In this document: positions 36,815 through 45,377 of the stretch, piece by piece | Layout of the letters: each line of letters starts with the position of its first letter | Position numbering within the stretch: position 1 is the stretch's first letter | NCBI GenBank assembly: GCA_024643425.1 | Contig: JAHEMY010000007.1 | Location: forward strand, 1 to 46,353 | Direction: 5' to 3' | DNA: 46,353 nt | Source of the DNA: Flavobacteriaceae bacterium | GTDB lineage: Bacteria > Bacteroidota > Bacteroidia > Flavobacteriales > Flavobacteriaceae | Notes under the pieces: model-generated | Databases searched by the model: none | The model's input: only the letters and a program-made list of their open reading frames with translations | What the model was told of the DNA's origin: nothing | Translations under genes and position numbers: made by a program

Positions 36815-37249
36815 ATGAAAAATATATTGAAGTTATTGGTGCTTTGCTTAGCTTTCACCAGTTGTGATGAAACAAAAAAAGTAATTAACACAGCGAGTCA
36901 AGTGGAATTATCAGGAAGTTATACGGTTACCAATTTAGAAGGAAAAGATATAACTGAAAATGCTCCCGACCTCAACTTTTCTGTATTGGAAAAGAGAGTG
37001 TCCGGAAGCACAGGTTGTAATCGATATTTTGCCTCGTACGCCATTGATCTGTATGCCCTGAGTTTTTCCGAAATGGCCTCTACTGAAATGGCTTGTCCCG
37101 ACCCTCAAATGAATACAGAATTCGTGTTTACGTCTGCTTTAAGAAATGTAGGATCCTATTCTTTGGAAAAAGGCACATTAGTTTTATATTCTAAAAACGA
37201 CAGAAGCGTCTTAATGACTGCGCAAAAAAATAATCCGGAAGAAAATTAA
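36815..37249 (+). CDS. META (HslJ-like) domain lipoprotein within the suf operon
   Basis: A 144-residue lipoprotein; lipobox AFTSC (Cys 17). The mature part matches a META/HslJ domain: LSGSYTVTNLEGKDI, then VSGSTGCNRYFASYAI, then FSEMASTEMACPDP, with the two paired cysteines. The fold is found in envelope stress and motility-linked proteins, but its role is not known. It lies between sufS and sufE, one base before the sufE ATG, so the two are translationally linked. A weak -7-like sequence (TATCTTAG) about 20 bp upstream of the ATG may allow extra transcription. Confidence 0.87.
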   Translation: MKNILKLLVLCLAFTSCDETKKVINTASQVELSGSYTVTNLEGKDITENAPDLNFSVLEKRVSGSTGCNRYFASYAIDLYALSFSEMASTEMACPDPQMNTEFVFTSALRNVGSYSLEKGTLVLYSKNDRSVLMTAQKNNPEEN

Positions 37250-37250
37250 A

Positions 37251-37679
37251 ATGACATTAGAGGCAATTCAAGAAGACCTTATTGACGAGTTTTCTCTTTT
37301 TGACGATTGGATGGACAAATACGAGCATCTAATCGAATTGGGGAAATCCCTTCCGTTGATCGATGCCAAATTAAAAACTGAAGATCGATTAATAAAAGGA
37401 TGTCAAAGCAAGGTATGGCTGAATGCAGCGCTGGATCATGGTAAAGTTGTTTTTACCGCAGACAGCGATGCCATTATCACCAAAGGAATTATTGCTGTTT
37501 TAGTGCGGGTATTTTCTAACCAGTCTCCTGAAGATATTGTTGAAGCAAATACCCGATTTATTGATGAAATTGGATTGAAAGAACATCTTTCACCCACAAG
37601 AGCCAATGGATTGGTCTCGATGATCAAGCAAATGAAATTGTATGCCGTTGCCTTTCAGGCACAATTAAAAAACGAATAA
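37251..37679 (+). CDS. sufE: Sulfur acceptor protein SufE
   Basis: A 142-residue cytoplasmic protein that takes persulfide sulfur from SufS and transfers it to SufB. The acceptor cysteine is C51 in LIKGCQSKVWL, the same position as in E. coli SufE. The C-terminal LSPTRANGLVSMIKQMK is also characteristic. The gene begins 1 bp after the META lipoprotein gene and its stop is directly followed by the next ATG. Confidence 0.95.
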   Translation: MTLEAIQEDLIDEFSLFDDWMDKYEHLIELGKSLPLIDAKLKTEDRLIKGCQSKVWLNAALDHGKVVFTADSDAIITKGIIAVLVRVFSNQSPEDIVEANTRFIDEIGLKEHLSPTRANGLVSMIKQMKLYAVAFQAQLKNE

Positions 37680-38006
37680 ATGAGTACCGTAGAAATAGAT
37701 ACAACAGAACTAGGAGAAAAGATTGTAAAAGTATTGAAAACCATTTTCGATCCTGAAATCCCTGTGGATATATACGAACTAGGTTTAATCTACGATGTGT
37801 TTGTAAATGAAGATCGGGAAGTGAAAATTTTAATGACGCTCACTACCCCTAATTGTCCGGTGGCTGAAACCTTACCCCTTGAAGTTGAAGATAAAGTGAA
37901 AAGCATCAAATTGGTCAAAGATGCAGCAGTGGAAATAACCTTCGACCCCCCTTGGACACAGGAATTGATGAGTGAAGAAGCTAAATTAGAGCTAGGAATG
38001 TTATAA
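37680..38006 (+). CDS. DUF59/MIP18-family Fe-S assembly factor (SufT-like)
   Basis: A 108-residue protein of the DUF59 family, which includes SufT, the phenylacetate PaaD subunit and the eukaryotic MIP18/CIA2 factors. These help mature iron-sulfur proteins. The motif DPEIPVDIYELGLIYDV near residue 24 and the conserved cysteine in TPNCPVAETLP are present. Position between sufE and DUF2480 supports an iron-sulfur role. Its stop overlaps the next ATG by one base. Confidence 0.92.
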   Translation: MSTVEIDTTELGEKIVKVLKTIFDPEIPVDIYELGLIYDVFVNEDREVKILMTLTTPNCPVAETLPLEVEDKVKSIKLVKDAAVEITFDPPWTQELMSEEAKLELGML

Positions 38007-38512
38007 TGGCCGATGAAATTGTTAATAGAGTCGCGAACAGCAAACTAGTCACCTTCGACCTAGAAGATTTTTATCCTGAAGGACCAAGAATCGAATTGGA
38101 TATAGCTCAATGGCTTTGGGAAGGAATTGTCCTTAGAGAGAAAGATTTTCGAGAGTCTTTGGAAATGCTCGACACCACTCCCTATCACAATGCTTACGTA
38201 GCTCTAAATTGCAGCACAGACGCCATTATTCCCGGATGGGCTTACACCTTAGTGGCCTTAAAATTAGCTCCGGTTGTAAAAAAAGTGGTGGTAGGATCCC
38301 TTGAGACATTAGAAACTATTCTGTTTACAGAACTATTAACTACGATGGATGTCTCAGAATTTAAGGACCTCCCGGTAATCGTAAAAGGTTGTGCACACAA
38401 GCCCATTCCTCCAAATGCTTATGCTTTACTTGCCCAAAAGTTGCAGCCTTATGCCAAAAGCATCCTTTATGGTGAGGCTTGTTCCTCTGTTCCTCTATTT
38501 AAGAAAAAATAA
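38006..38512 (+). CDS. DUF2480 family protein
   Basis: A 168-residue protein matching the Bacteroidota-restricted DUF2480 family: DLEDFYPEGPRIELDIAQWLWEG, LREKDFRESL, and CSTDAIIPGWAYTLV. No signal peptide is seen, so it is cytoplasmic. It overlaps the DUF59 gene by one base (TAATG), so it is translationally coupled to the suf operon. Cysteines in LNCST, VKGCAHK and GEACSS could bind a metal or cluster. The role is unknown; location suggests accessory work in cluster assembly. Confidence 0.88.
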   Translation: MADEIVNRVANSKLVTFDLEDFYPEGPRIELDIAQWLWEGIVLREKDFRESLEMLDTTPYHNAYVALNCSTDAIIPGWAYTLVALKLAPVVKKVVVGSLETLETILFTELLTTMDVSEFKDLPVIVKGCAHKPIPPNAYALLAQKLQPYAKSILYGEACSSVPLFKKK

Positions 38513-38574
38513 TTCTACACACCAACTCGTGTAAAAAGCTCCATAAATCATTCTTATTCAGCTAAAAAAAAGTT

Positions 38575-38582
38575 TATTTTTG
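38575..38582 (+). promoter_or_regulatory. -7 box of the DUF3078 gene
   Basis: TATTTTTG matches TAnnTTTG, ending 20 nt before the ATG at 38603. No -33 element is obvious. It suggests that the DUF3078 gene is transcribed apart from suf. Confidence 0.5.
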
Positions 38583-38602
38583 CACCTTCAAATAAAAGAT
38601 TC

Positions 38603-39544
38603 ATGAAAAAATTACTTTTATCGCTAATCATATTAGCAATCCCTTTTTCAATAGTTGCTCAAGAAGCAGCGGAAGAAAAAACCGAACCAAAAAAAGAAGG
38701 ATGGACCAGTGCCGGTAACATTTCTTTTCTATTTAATCAAGCAGCCTTTAACAACGAATGGCAAGGTGGAGGTGTAAGCAATATTGCAGGAAACTTAAAT
38801 GTTTCATACGACCTTAATTATGCTAAAGGACCCATAAGCTGGGATAACAAATTATTGGCCGAATATGGAGCCACAAAGCTTAAAACAGAAGAGAATGTTC
38901 AAAAAACCAACGACCGTTTAGAATTAATGTCGACCATCGGTAAACAAATTGATGATAGTTATTGGTACTACTCGGGCTTTTTAAACTTTAGAACGCAATT
39001 CGACTCTGGTTTTGAGGAGACAGAGCGCACCGAAACTATTAATGGGCAAACCATTACCATAACCAACCGTGAGCGTAACACTAAATTTTTATCTCCGGCT
39101 TATTTCTTAATAGGACCAGGTATCCTATGGAAAAAGAGTGATAATTTAAAAGTGAACATTGCTCCGGCCACTGCCAAGTTTGTGCTTGTGGATGGACAAT
39201 TTACCGACCCAGACGATCCTAGAAATCGCCTAGATGCAGACAATAGTTATTTTGGGGTTGAAGCGAATAAAACCATGCGTTTTGAATTAGGTATGGCTGT
39301 AAGTGGCTATGCAAAATTTGGTCTGCTTGAAAATGTAACCATGGAAAATATTTTGAACCTTTATTCAAACTATTTGGAAGATCCTCAAAATGTAGATATC
39401 GATTATACCGCTAATTTAAACTTAAAGGTGAACGATTACATCACCGCGAATGTAGCCTTCCAAGCGATCTACGACGACAATGCAGTTAAAGGATTTCAAA
39501 TCCGTGAAGCCATTGGCGTAGGTTTTGCCTACAAGTTTCAATAA
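38603..39544 (+). CDS. DUF3078 family outer-membrane protein
   Basis: A 313-residue exported protein. The signal peptide ends about SIVAQ, and the mature protein begins with an acidic linker. The body matches DUF3078: WTSAGNISFLFNQAAFNNEWQGGG, then NKLLAEYGATKLKT, and a C-terminal strand pattern ending GVGFAYKFQ, with a terminal aromatic pair typical of barrel proteins. It is probably an outer-membrane beta-barrel; its substrate is unknown. It lies 90 bp after DUF2480 and is followed by a strong bidirectional terminator. Confidence 0.88.
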   Translation: MKKLLLSLIILAIPFSIVAQEAAEEKTEPKKEGWTSAGNISFLFNQAAFNNEWQGGGVSNIAGNLNVSYDLNYAKGPISWDNKLLAEYGATKLKTEENVQKTNDRLELMSTIGKQIDDSYWYYSGFLNFRTQFDSGFEETERTETINGQTITITNRERNTKFLSPAYFLIGPGILWKKSDNLKVNIAPATAKFVLVDGQFTDPDDPRNRLDADNSYFGVEANKTMRFELGMAVSGYAKFGLLENVTMENILNLYSNYLEDPQNVDIDYTANLNLKVNDYITANVAFQAIYDDNAVKGFQIREAIGVGFAYKFQ

Positions 39545-39549
39545 CACTT

Positions 39550-39578
39550 AAAAAGCCTCCGAAATTCGGAGGCTTTTT
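39550..39578. terminator. Bidirectional terminator between the DUF3078 gene and hflX
   Basis: A 13-bp perfect stem (39550-39562 with 39566-39578) and 3-nt loop with T run to the right and A run to the left, next to the hflX stop at 39581. Confidence 0.92.
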
Positions 39579-39580
39579 TT

Positions 39581-40789
39581 TTATTCTTCAATAAATTCTG
39601 GATATAGAAAATTATTATACGGAAAACGGGTGACGTGAATTTCTCTCACTTTTTGATACACCGTTTTTCGAAATTCATCCAAGTTATCTTTATTCAAGGC
39701 TGAAATAAAAATAGCATCGCCATTGGTTTTTGCCATCCAGGTTTGTTGCCATTCCTCTAATGTATAATGTGCTTTTGTTTTTTCAGTCATTAAATCATCC
39801 TCATCAATTTCCTCTTCTTGGTAAGCATCAATTTTATTAAAAACCATCAAGGTAGGCTTGTCTTGACACTCAATTTCATCTAAAATCTTATTAACCGATG
39901 CGATGTGGTCTTCAAAAGAGGGGTGTGAAATATCGACCACATGAAGAAGTAAATCTGCTTCTCGAACCTCATCCAAGGTGCTTTTAAAGGATTCAACCAA
40001 CTGAGTGGGTAATTTTCTGATAAACCCAACCGTATCACTTAATAGAAACGGAAGGTTGCCTATTACCACTTTTCGCACCGTCGTGTCTAAGGTGGCAAAT
40101 AATTTATTCTCGGCAAACACTTCACTTTTTGAAATCACATTCATCAAAGTTGACTTTCCCACATTGGTATATCCCACCAAAGCAGCACGAACAAGGGCTC
40201 CTCGATTGCCTCGTTGCACCGCCATTTGCTTATCGATGCTTTCCAACTTCTTTTTTAATAATGCAATACGATCCCTAACAATCCGACGGTCTGTTTCAAT
40301 TTCCGTTTCCCCAGGTCCGCGCATTCCAATACCTCCTCGTTGTCGTTCCAAATGCGTCCACATCCCTGCCAAGCGAGGCAATAGGTATTCGTATTGTGCC
40401 AACTCTACTTGAGTTCGTGCATAACTCGTGGTAGCCCGTTGTGCAAAAATGTCTAAAATGAGGTTGGTTCGGTCGATTATTTTACACTGCAGCACTTTCT
40501 CAATATTCTTTTGCTGTGCCGGGGATAATTCGTCATCAAAAATAGCCGTTCCTATATCGTTCTCCACTACATATTCGCGCACCTCTTCCATTTTACCGGT
40601 CCCAATAAAGGTCTTGGGGTTCGGCTTCTCCATTTTCTGTGTGAACCGTTTGAAGACTTCACCACCCGCCGTATAGGCTAAAAACTCAAGTTCATCTAAA
40701 TACTCGGTTGCCTTTTCTTCATCCTGCATTTTCGTTACGAGGCCAATAAGTATAACGCGCTCGTATTCAATATCCGTCTGTTCTAACAT
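39581..40789 (-). CDS. hflX: Ribosome-associated GTPase HflX
   Basis: A 402-residue GTPase that in other bacteria splits stalled ribosomes. The N-terminal HflX domain includes GGEVFKRFTQ, FIGTGKMEE and FDDELSPAQQKN, and the segment GGIGMRGPGETEIETDRR precedes the G domain. G1 is GYTNVGKST, G3 is DTVGF, and G4 is NKID. The open frame reaches 40807, but the ATG at 40789 gives the expected MLEQTDIEYERV start, and a promoter box at 40807-40814 lies upstream of it. Confidence 0.95.
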   Translation of the reverse strand: MLEQTDIEYERVILIGLVTKMQDEEKATEYLDELEFLAYTAGGEVFKRFTQKMEKPNPKTFIGTGKMEEVREYVVENDIGTAIFDDELSPAQQKNIEKVLQCKIIDRTNLILDIFAQRATTSYARTQVELAQYEYLLPRLAGMWTHLERQRGGIGMRGPGETEIETDRRIVRDRIALLKKKLESIDKQMAVQRGNRGALVRAALVGYTNVGKSTLMNVISKSEVFAENKLFATLDTTVRKVVIGNLPFLLSDTVGFIRKLPTQLVESFKSTLDEVREADLLLHVVDISHPSFEDHIASVNKILDEIECQDKPTLMVFNKIDAYQEEEIDEDDLMTEKTKAHYTLEEWQQTWMAKTNGDAIFISALNKDNLDEFRKTVYQKVREIHVTRFPYNNFLYPEFIEE

Positions 40790-40806
40790 AGTTATTAATT
40801 TCAACA

Positions 40807-40814
40807 CAAAGGTA
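40807..40814 (-). promoter_or_regulatory. -7 box of hflX
   Basis: Minus-strand TACCTTTG, an exact TAnnTTTG match, ends 17 nt before the ATG at 40789. It partly overlaps the start of the longer open frame, supporting the downstream start. Confidence 0.55.
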
Positions 40815-40831
40815 CAAAACAGTTTGCTCCT

Positions 40832-40839
40832 TATTTTTG
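40832..40839 (+). promoter_or_regulatory. -7 box of the phosphatase-family gene
   Basis: TATTTTTG ends 25 nt before the ATG at 40865. It is 17 bp from the oppositely oriented hflX box, so the two promoters are back to back. Confidence 0.5.
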
Positions 40840-40864
40840 TAAATTAGGCACAAATACATTGTAT

Positions 40865-41827
40865 ATGCCATCAATTTCTTCCGAAGAAAAAGACCTTTTC
40901 ACCATTGCCTTCTACAATCTTGAAAATTTATTTGACACTATCAATGATCCAAAAACCTTGGACGACGATTTTACTGCAAATTCAACCAACCACTGGAATA
41001 AAAAGCGCCTGAATAATAAGATACAAAAACTAAGTCGTGTTATATCCCAAATAGGTTTTGAAGAGATTGGATATCCTCCTGTATTGTTAGGAGTGGCCGA
41101 AGTTGAAAACAGAGCGGTGCTCGAATTATTGACTGAATCCAAATTATTAAAACACAAAAATTACGGCATTATACATTTCGACTCTCCCGATGAACGAGGC
41201 ATCGACACAGGATTACTTTACCGAAAGGAGTTTTTTAAGGTTGTGGACCAGCATGTTCATGAAGTGTTTGTAACCAACGAGCACGGTGAGCGGGACTATA
41301 CACGAGACATCCTTCATGTCGAAGGGGAACTCCAGGGGGAGCCGCTACATTTATTGGTCAATCATTGGCCTTCCAGAAGAAGTGGTACGCAAGAAACTTC
41401 TGAAAAACGCATGACAGTTGCTAAAATAAATCGAGAAATTATTGAAAAAATCCAGCGAGAATCCCCTGAAAAGCGCATTCTTGTGATGGGAGATTTTAAC
41501 GACGACCCCTTCAGCGCCAGCGTTCAGCATTTAACCTCAGACCAGCTTTACAATCCCATGGCCACCTTACTTTCCAATGAAGAAGGAAGTCTAAATCACG
41601 ATCATACGTGGCATCTTTTCGATCAAATTTTGATTACCCCAAATTTTCTTGCCATGCACGAAAATAGGTTTCGGTTTGAACATGCCGGAATCTTCAATCC
41701 GAGCAGTATCAAGACCTTTAAAGGGCCTTTCCAAGGATTGCCTTTTAGAACCTTTGGAGGAAGAAAATATTTGGGAGGCTATAGCGACCATTTTCCTGTA
41801 TATAGCATCTTTTCCATCAAAAGTTAA
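40865..41827 (+). CDS. Endonuclease/exonuclease/phosphatase-family protein
   Basis: A 320-residue protein with the EEP-fold signature: FTIAFYNLENLFD near the N-terminus (metal-binding Asn and Glu), VAEVENR, LLVNHWPSRRSG, VMGDFNDDPFS (catalytic Asp and Asn), and GGYSDHFPVYS at the C-terminus (catalytic Asp-His). Substrate class (DNA, phospholipid or other phosphoester) is not clear. No signal peptide is visible, unlike many secreted members, so it should be cytoplasmic. The start at ATG 40865 is preferred over a TTG two codons earlier. Confidence 0.88.
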   Translation: MPSISSEEKDLFTIAFYNLENLFDTINDPKTLDDDFTANSTNHWNKKRLNNKIQKLSRVISQIGFEEIGYPPVLLGVAEVENRAVLELLTESKLLKHKNYGIIHFDSPDERGIDTGLLYRKEFFKVVDQHVHEVFVTNEHGERDYTRDILHVEGELQGEPLHLLVNHWPSRRSGTQETSEKRMTVAKINREIIEKIQRESPEKRILVMGDFNDDPFSASVQHLTSDQLYNPMATLLSNEEGSLNHDHTWHLFDQILITPNFLAMHENRFRFEHAGIFNPSSIKTFKGPFQGLPFRTFGGRKYLGGYSDHFPVYSIFSIKS

Positions 41828-41941
41828 AAATTTTTATAAGAAAATTCCTTCAATTCTGGGATAAGCTTTGGCTTTTACAGCTCAATGTTCTTAATTTATT
41901 TAACTTTAACAGTATAATTAATAATCACCAAACAAGCCAAA

Positions 41942-44900
41942 ATGAATCAAATTTTACCTCTGTGCTTGACTTCCTTCGTCAAAGGCAATAAAAGCATACT
42001 ACTAGGTGTTTTTCTCGTATTATGTATCGGCTTCAATGCAAACGCCCAAGGCCCGGGATCTCTTTTTGTCGACGCCGGACCGGACGTCACCATTGATTGT
42101 ACAAATGGTAGTGGTTGTACCGATATCACAGCAACTTTTTTAGAGACTTTCGAGTCTATTTCCAATACGTATACGGTCGATCCAATTACGTACAATCCAC
42201 CCTTCCCTTTCAGCGGATTGGCTACACAATTAAATCCAAATGAAGACGATCGTTGGTCGGTAGTTGAAAACTTACCCTTTGAATTTTGTTATTTCGAGAA
42301 TATTGAATCTCAGTTTCAAGTAGGCTCGAATGGCGTAATTCGATTTGATGTAGACCCTACTGATACCAGCAATGGTTGGTCGTTTACTGAAAACCTTCCC
42401 AATAATACTAATTCAACGTTAGCGGAAGCCAATGTATTTACTCCGGGTCATGATATCGACCCCTCTGTTTCAACAACCGAAGAAATTGGCTATGAGGTCT
42501 TAGGGGATTTTCCAAATCGAGTTTTAGTAGTTTCCTATTTTGAAGTACCTATGTTTTCCTGTAATAACTTATTGGCAACTCAAATGGTCGTGTTCTATGA
42601 GTTTTCAAACGTTATTGAAGTGTATATTCAGGACAAACCGGTTTGTAGCACATGGAATAGCGGAAATGCCGCGCTAGGAATTCAAAACAACGATGGCAAT
42701 ATTGCTTTTGTTCCTCCGGGAAGAAACACTTCCGATTCACCCTGGACCACAAATAATGAAGCTTGGCGTTTTAGCCCGGCAGGAACTGAAACTTATTTTT
42801 TCGAGTGGGTTGATTCTAACGGTACCGTAATTAGTACGGATCCTACCACTGAGGTATGCCCATCCGGTGCCGAAACGTATACGGCACGCGTAACCTATAC
42901 CAATTGTAACGGTGAAGTGGTGGTCCTTACCGACGATGTAGTTGTTACTTCAAGTGTTTCATTTACCGCCGATTTAGGGGGTGATCAAACTTTATGCGAC
43001 ACGCCTTCTTATGAAATTACTGCCGAATTAGATGGTGCAGATCCCAACGATGCTACCTTCTTATGGAGTACGGGTGAAACTACCCAAACCATTTCGGTTA
43101 CTGCTACAGATCTATATAGTGTTGATATTACTGTAGATGGATGTACCATTACTGAATCTGTAACCATTACCTTCTTAACCGGTCAGGCCTGTAATATTTT
43201 ACCAAATTGTGCCGACATCGATTTCAATGAAGATTTTGGAACCGGAATTGGCCGTGTGTGCGATTTAAATGGAGCAACTACCACCTATGTCTGTAATACG
43301 GTTTCACAGGTGGAAGACGGCGAATACTCCATAACAAATACGTCAAATGGCCTTAATTCCGGCTGGCATGTTGGAATGGAAGACCATACTCCGGACGATG
43401 TAGACGGTCGAATGCTTTTTATTAATGCGGATGATGTTACCTCAGGAGAGTTTTATCGCAGAAGTATCATCTTGAATGAAAATACCGATTATACTTTTAA
43501 TGCTTGGATTACCACGGTTTATGATACCGATACGGGAATCTGTCCCGGAGGAGGAATTCCTTCAAATGTAAAATTCAGAATTGAAGATTCCGTGGGTAAT
43601 ACCATTACAGAAACGGATACAGGCGACATTCCAAACGGTCCCGAACCTAATTGGCAAGAATATACCATTGCTTTCAATACCGGAGCAAATACAGAAGTTC
43701 AACTCGTTCTTTTCAATAATGGTCTTGGTGGTTGTGGAAACGATCTTGCCATCGACGATATTACGCTAGCTTTCGAAAATAGTCAGCCGCAAATTGCGAC
43801 TCCCGACGATCTTTCTGCCTGTGATGAAACAGGGAATGAAGAAGCTGTCTTCGATTTGGATTCGGTAATACCCACCGTGTTAGATGGACTTGATCCTGCA
43901 TTGTTCAATGTTTCTTTTCATCACAATACTTTTGATGCAACTTCCAATAACAACCCGATTGTTCCAAGCAATGCTTATCAGAACATCGCCAACCCGGATA
44001 CCATCTATGTTCGTGTTGAGAAAGTGGATGAACCGGATTGTTTTAATGTGGTAGATTTTGATCTCATTATAGAACCTATTGTAGATTTTCAAGTAGAATT
44101 ACCGCCAACCCTTGTGATTTGTGAAGGAGGCGATTTCCCAACCTGGGATGCTACCCCTCAAAATCCGGCTATTGATCTTACCCTTGTTACCTATTCTTGG
44201 CAAGATTCAGATGGAATTGAACTCTCTACAGAAGCTGAATTTACACCCACTGCTGCCGGTATTTACACGGTTGTGGTAACCTTAGCCCCTTGTAATGAAG
44301 CAAGCTATACTGCAGAGGTAGTTGTAAACCAAGCACCTATCCTTGATCTAGGAGTAGATCAATCTATTTGTGATGGGGGTGTTTTCGAAATCATTCCTAC
44401 CATCGAAGGGGACACTACCGGAATTACTTATTTGTGGAGTACGGGCGAAACAACCCCAACGATAACGGTTTCTAGTACCGGCGATTATTCGTTGGAAATA
44501 ACAGTAGGGCCATGCGTTGCTTCAGATTCGATAGTGATTTCCCTAGCCGAAAATCCAATTATAGAACTAGGCGCAGGTTTCGAATCGTGCTTTGATCAAG
44601 ATGTTGTCTTGGATGCCACTCCGGAAAATTATGATGGTGCCGAAGCAACTTATGTATGGAGCCAGGATGGAACCATTTTAGACGACGAAACAACGCCGCT
44701 GCTTTTTGTAACGGAAGCCGGAACGTATGAAGTGACCGTGAGTGTTGGCGATTGTAGTTCAACAGATACCATTACTCTAACTCAAAGACCAGACTTGGTG
44801 GTTTCTGTAGATCCCGATTTTAAAACTTGTCCGGATGAAATACAAGTGCTCACCGCAGTAACGGATGAGACCGATGTAAGTTATCAATGGTCCTTAAATG

Positions 44901-45337
44901 GAGACTTGTTGGTAGGTGAAACTTCAAGCACCTTGGAGATTAGCATTCCTGCGAACACCATGGGAGAACAAATCTACACGGTGACCATTTCAGTAGGAGA
45001 TTGTACAGGATTTGACAGCGTAGGGGTTGTTCTTTACGATGTGGGACAATGTGTAATTCCCGAAGGTCTATCTCCAAATGGTGATGGTTTAAACGACTGC
45101 ATGGATTTGGCATTCATTGCAGATCGTACAGGCTCGTTCTCCGTTGAAATTTTCAACCGATATGGAATGAACATCTTTAGTCAGAACAGTTATGTTGATG
45201 AGTTCTGCGGAATTGATAGCGACGGAAACGCGCTAACTACAGGAACTTATTTCTATGTCATGAAATTTGATACTCCAGACCCTGTGTACGGTTCAGTGAA
45301 AACCGGTTGGATATACATTAACACGGAAGAAAACTAA
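41942..45337 (+). CDS. Large Ig-like-repeat surface protein with T9SS type B sorting domain
   Basis: A 1,131-residue secreted protein. The signal peptide ends about NANAQ (residue 36). The N-terminal part (37 to about 285) is a globular domain (DAGPDVTIDCTNG, FEFCYFENIESQFQVGSNG). Around 420-620 is a jelly-roll-like domain (SSG-WHVGMEDH, DYTFNAWI, LAIDDITL). At least four Ig-like repeats carry YLWSTGETTxTIxV or similar and a terminal Cys. The last 90 residues are the gliding-motility-associated type B domain: EGLSPNGDGLNDCMDL, VEIFNRYGMNIF, TTGTYFYVMKF. The next gene is a PorP/SprF partner, 40 bp on by the preferred start. Probably an adhesin-like surface protein. Confidence 0.9.
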   Translation: MNQILPLCLTSFVKGNKSILLGVFLVLCIGFNANAQGPGSLFVDAGPDVTIDCTNGSGCTDITATFLETFESISNTYTVDPITYNPPFPFSGLATQLNPNEDDRWSVVENLPFEFCYFENIESQFQVGSNGVIRFDVDPTDTSNGWSFTENLPNNTNSTLAEANVFTPGHDIDPSVSTTEEIGYEVLGDFPNRVLVVSYFEVPMFSCNNLLATQMVVFYEFSNVIEVYIQDKPVCSTWNSGNAALGIQNNDGNIAFVPPGRNTSDSPWTTNNEAWRFSPAGTETYFFEWVDSNGTVISTDPTTEVCPSGAETYTARVTYTNCNGEVVVLTDDVVVTSSVSFTADLGGDQTLCDTPSYEITAELDGADPNDATFLWSTGETTQTISVTATDLYSVDITVDGCTITESVTITFLTGQACNILPNCADIDFNEDFGTGIGRVCDLNGATTTYVCNTVSQVEDGEYSITNTSNGLNSGWHVGMEDHTPDDVDGRMLFINADDVTSGEFYRRSIILNENTDYTFNAWITTVYDTDTGICPGGGIPSNVKFRIEDSVGNTITETDTGDIPNGPEPNWQEYTIAFNTGANTEVQLVLFNNGLGGCGNDLAIDDITLAFENSQPQIATPDDLSACDETGNEEAVFDLDSVIPTVLDGLDPALFNVSFHHNTFDATSNNNPIVPSNAYQNIANPDTIYVRVEKVDEPDCFNVVDFDLIIEPIVDFQVELPPTLVICEGGDFPTWDATPQNPAIDLTLVTYSWQDSDGIELSTEAEFTPTAAGIYTVVVTLAPCNEASYTAEVVVNQAPILDLGVDQSICDGGVFEIIPTIEGDTTGITYLWSTGETTPTITVSSTGDYSLEITVGPCVASDSIVISLAENPIIELGAGFESCFDQDVVLDATPENYDGAEATYVWSQDGTILDDETTPLLFVTEAGTYEVTVSVGDCSSTDTITLTQRPDLVVSVDPDFKTCPDEIQVLTAVTDETDVSYQWSLNGDLLVGETSSTLEISIPANTMGEQIYTVTISVGDCTGFDSVGVVLYDVGQCVIPEGLSPNGDGLNDCMDLAFIADRTGSFSVEIFNRYGMNIFSQNSYVDEFCGIDSDGNALTTGTYFYVMKFDTPDPVYGSVKTGWIYINTEEN

Positions 45338-45377
45338 TATGAAATATTTGAAGAACAGATATAAACAACCCTTACGA

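Noticed and set aside
38516-38533. Hairpin after DUF2480 as suf terminator
   Set aside because: Only 5 bp of stem and no T tract after it, so it was not called.
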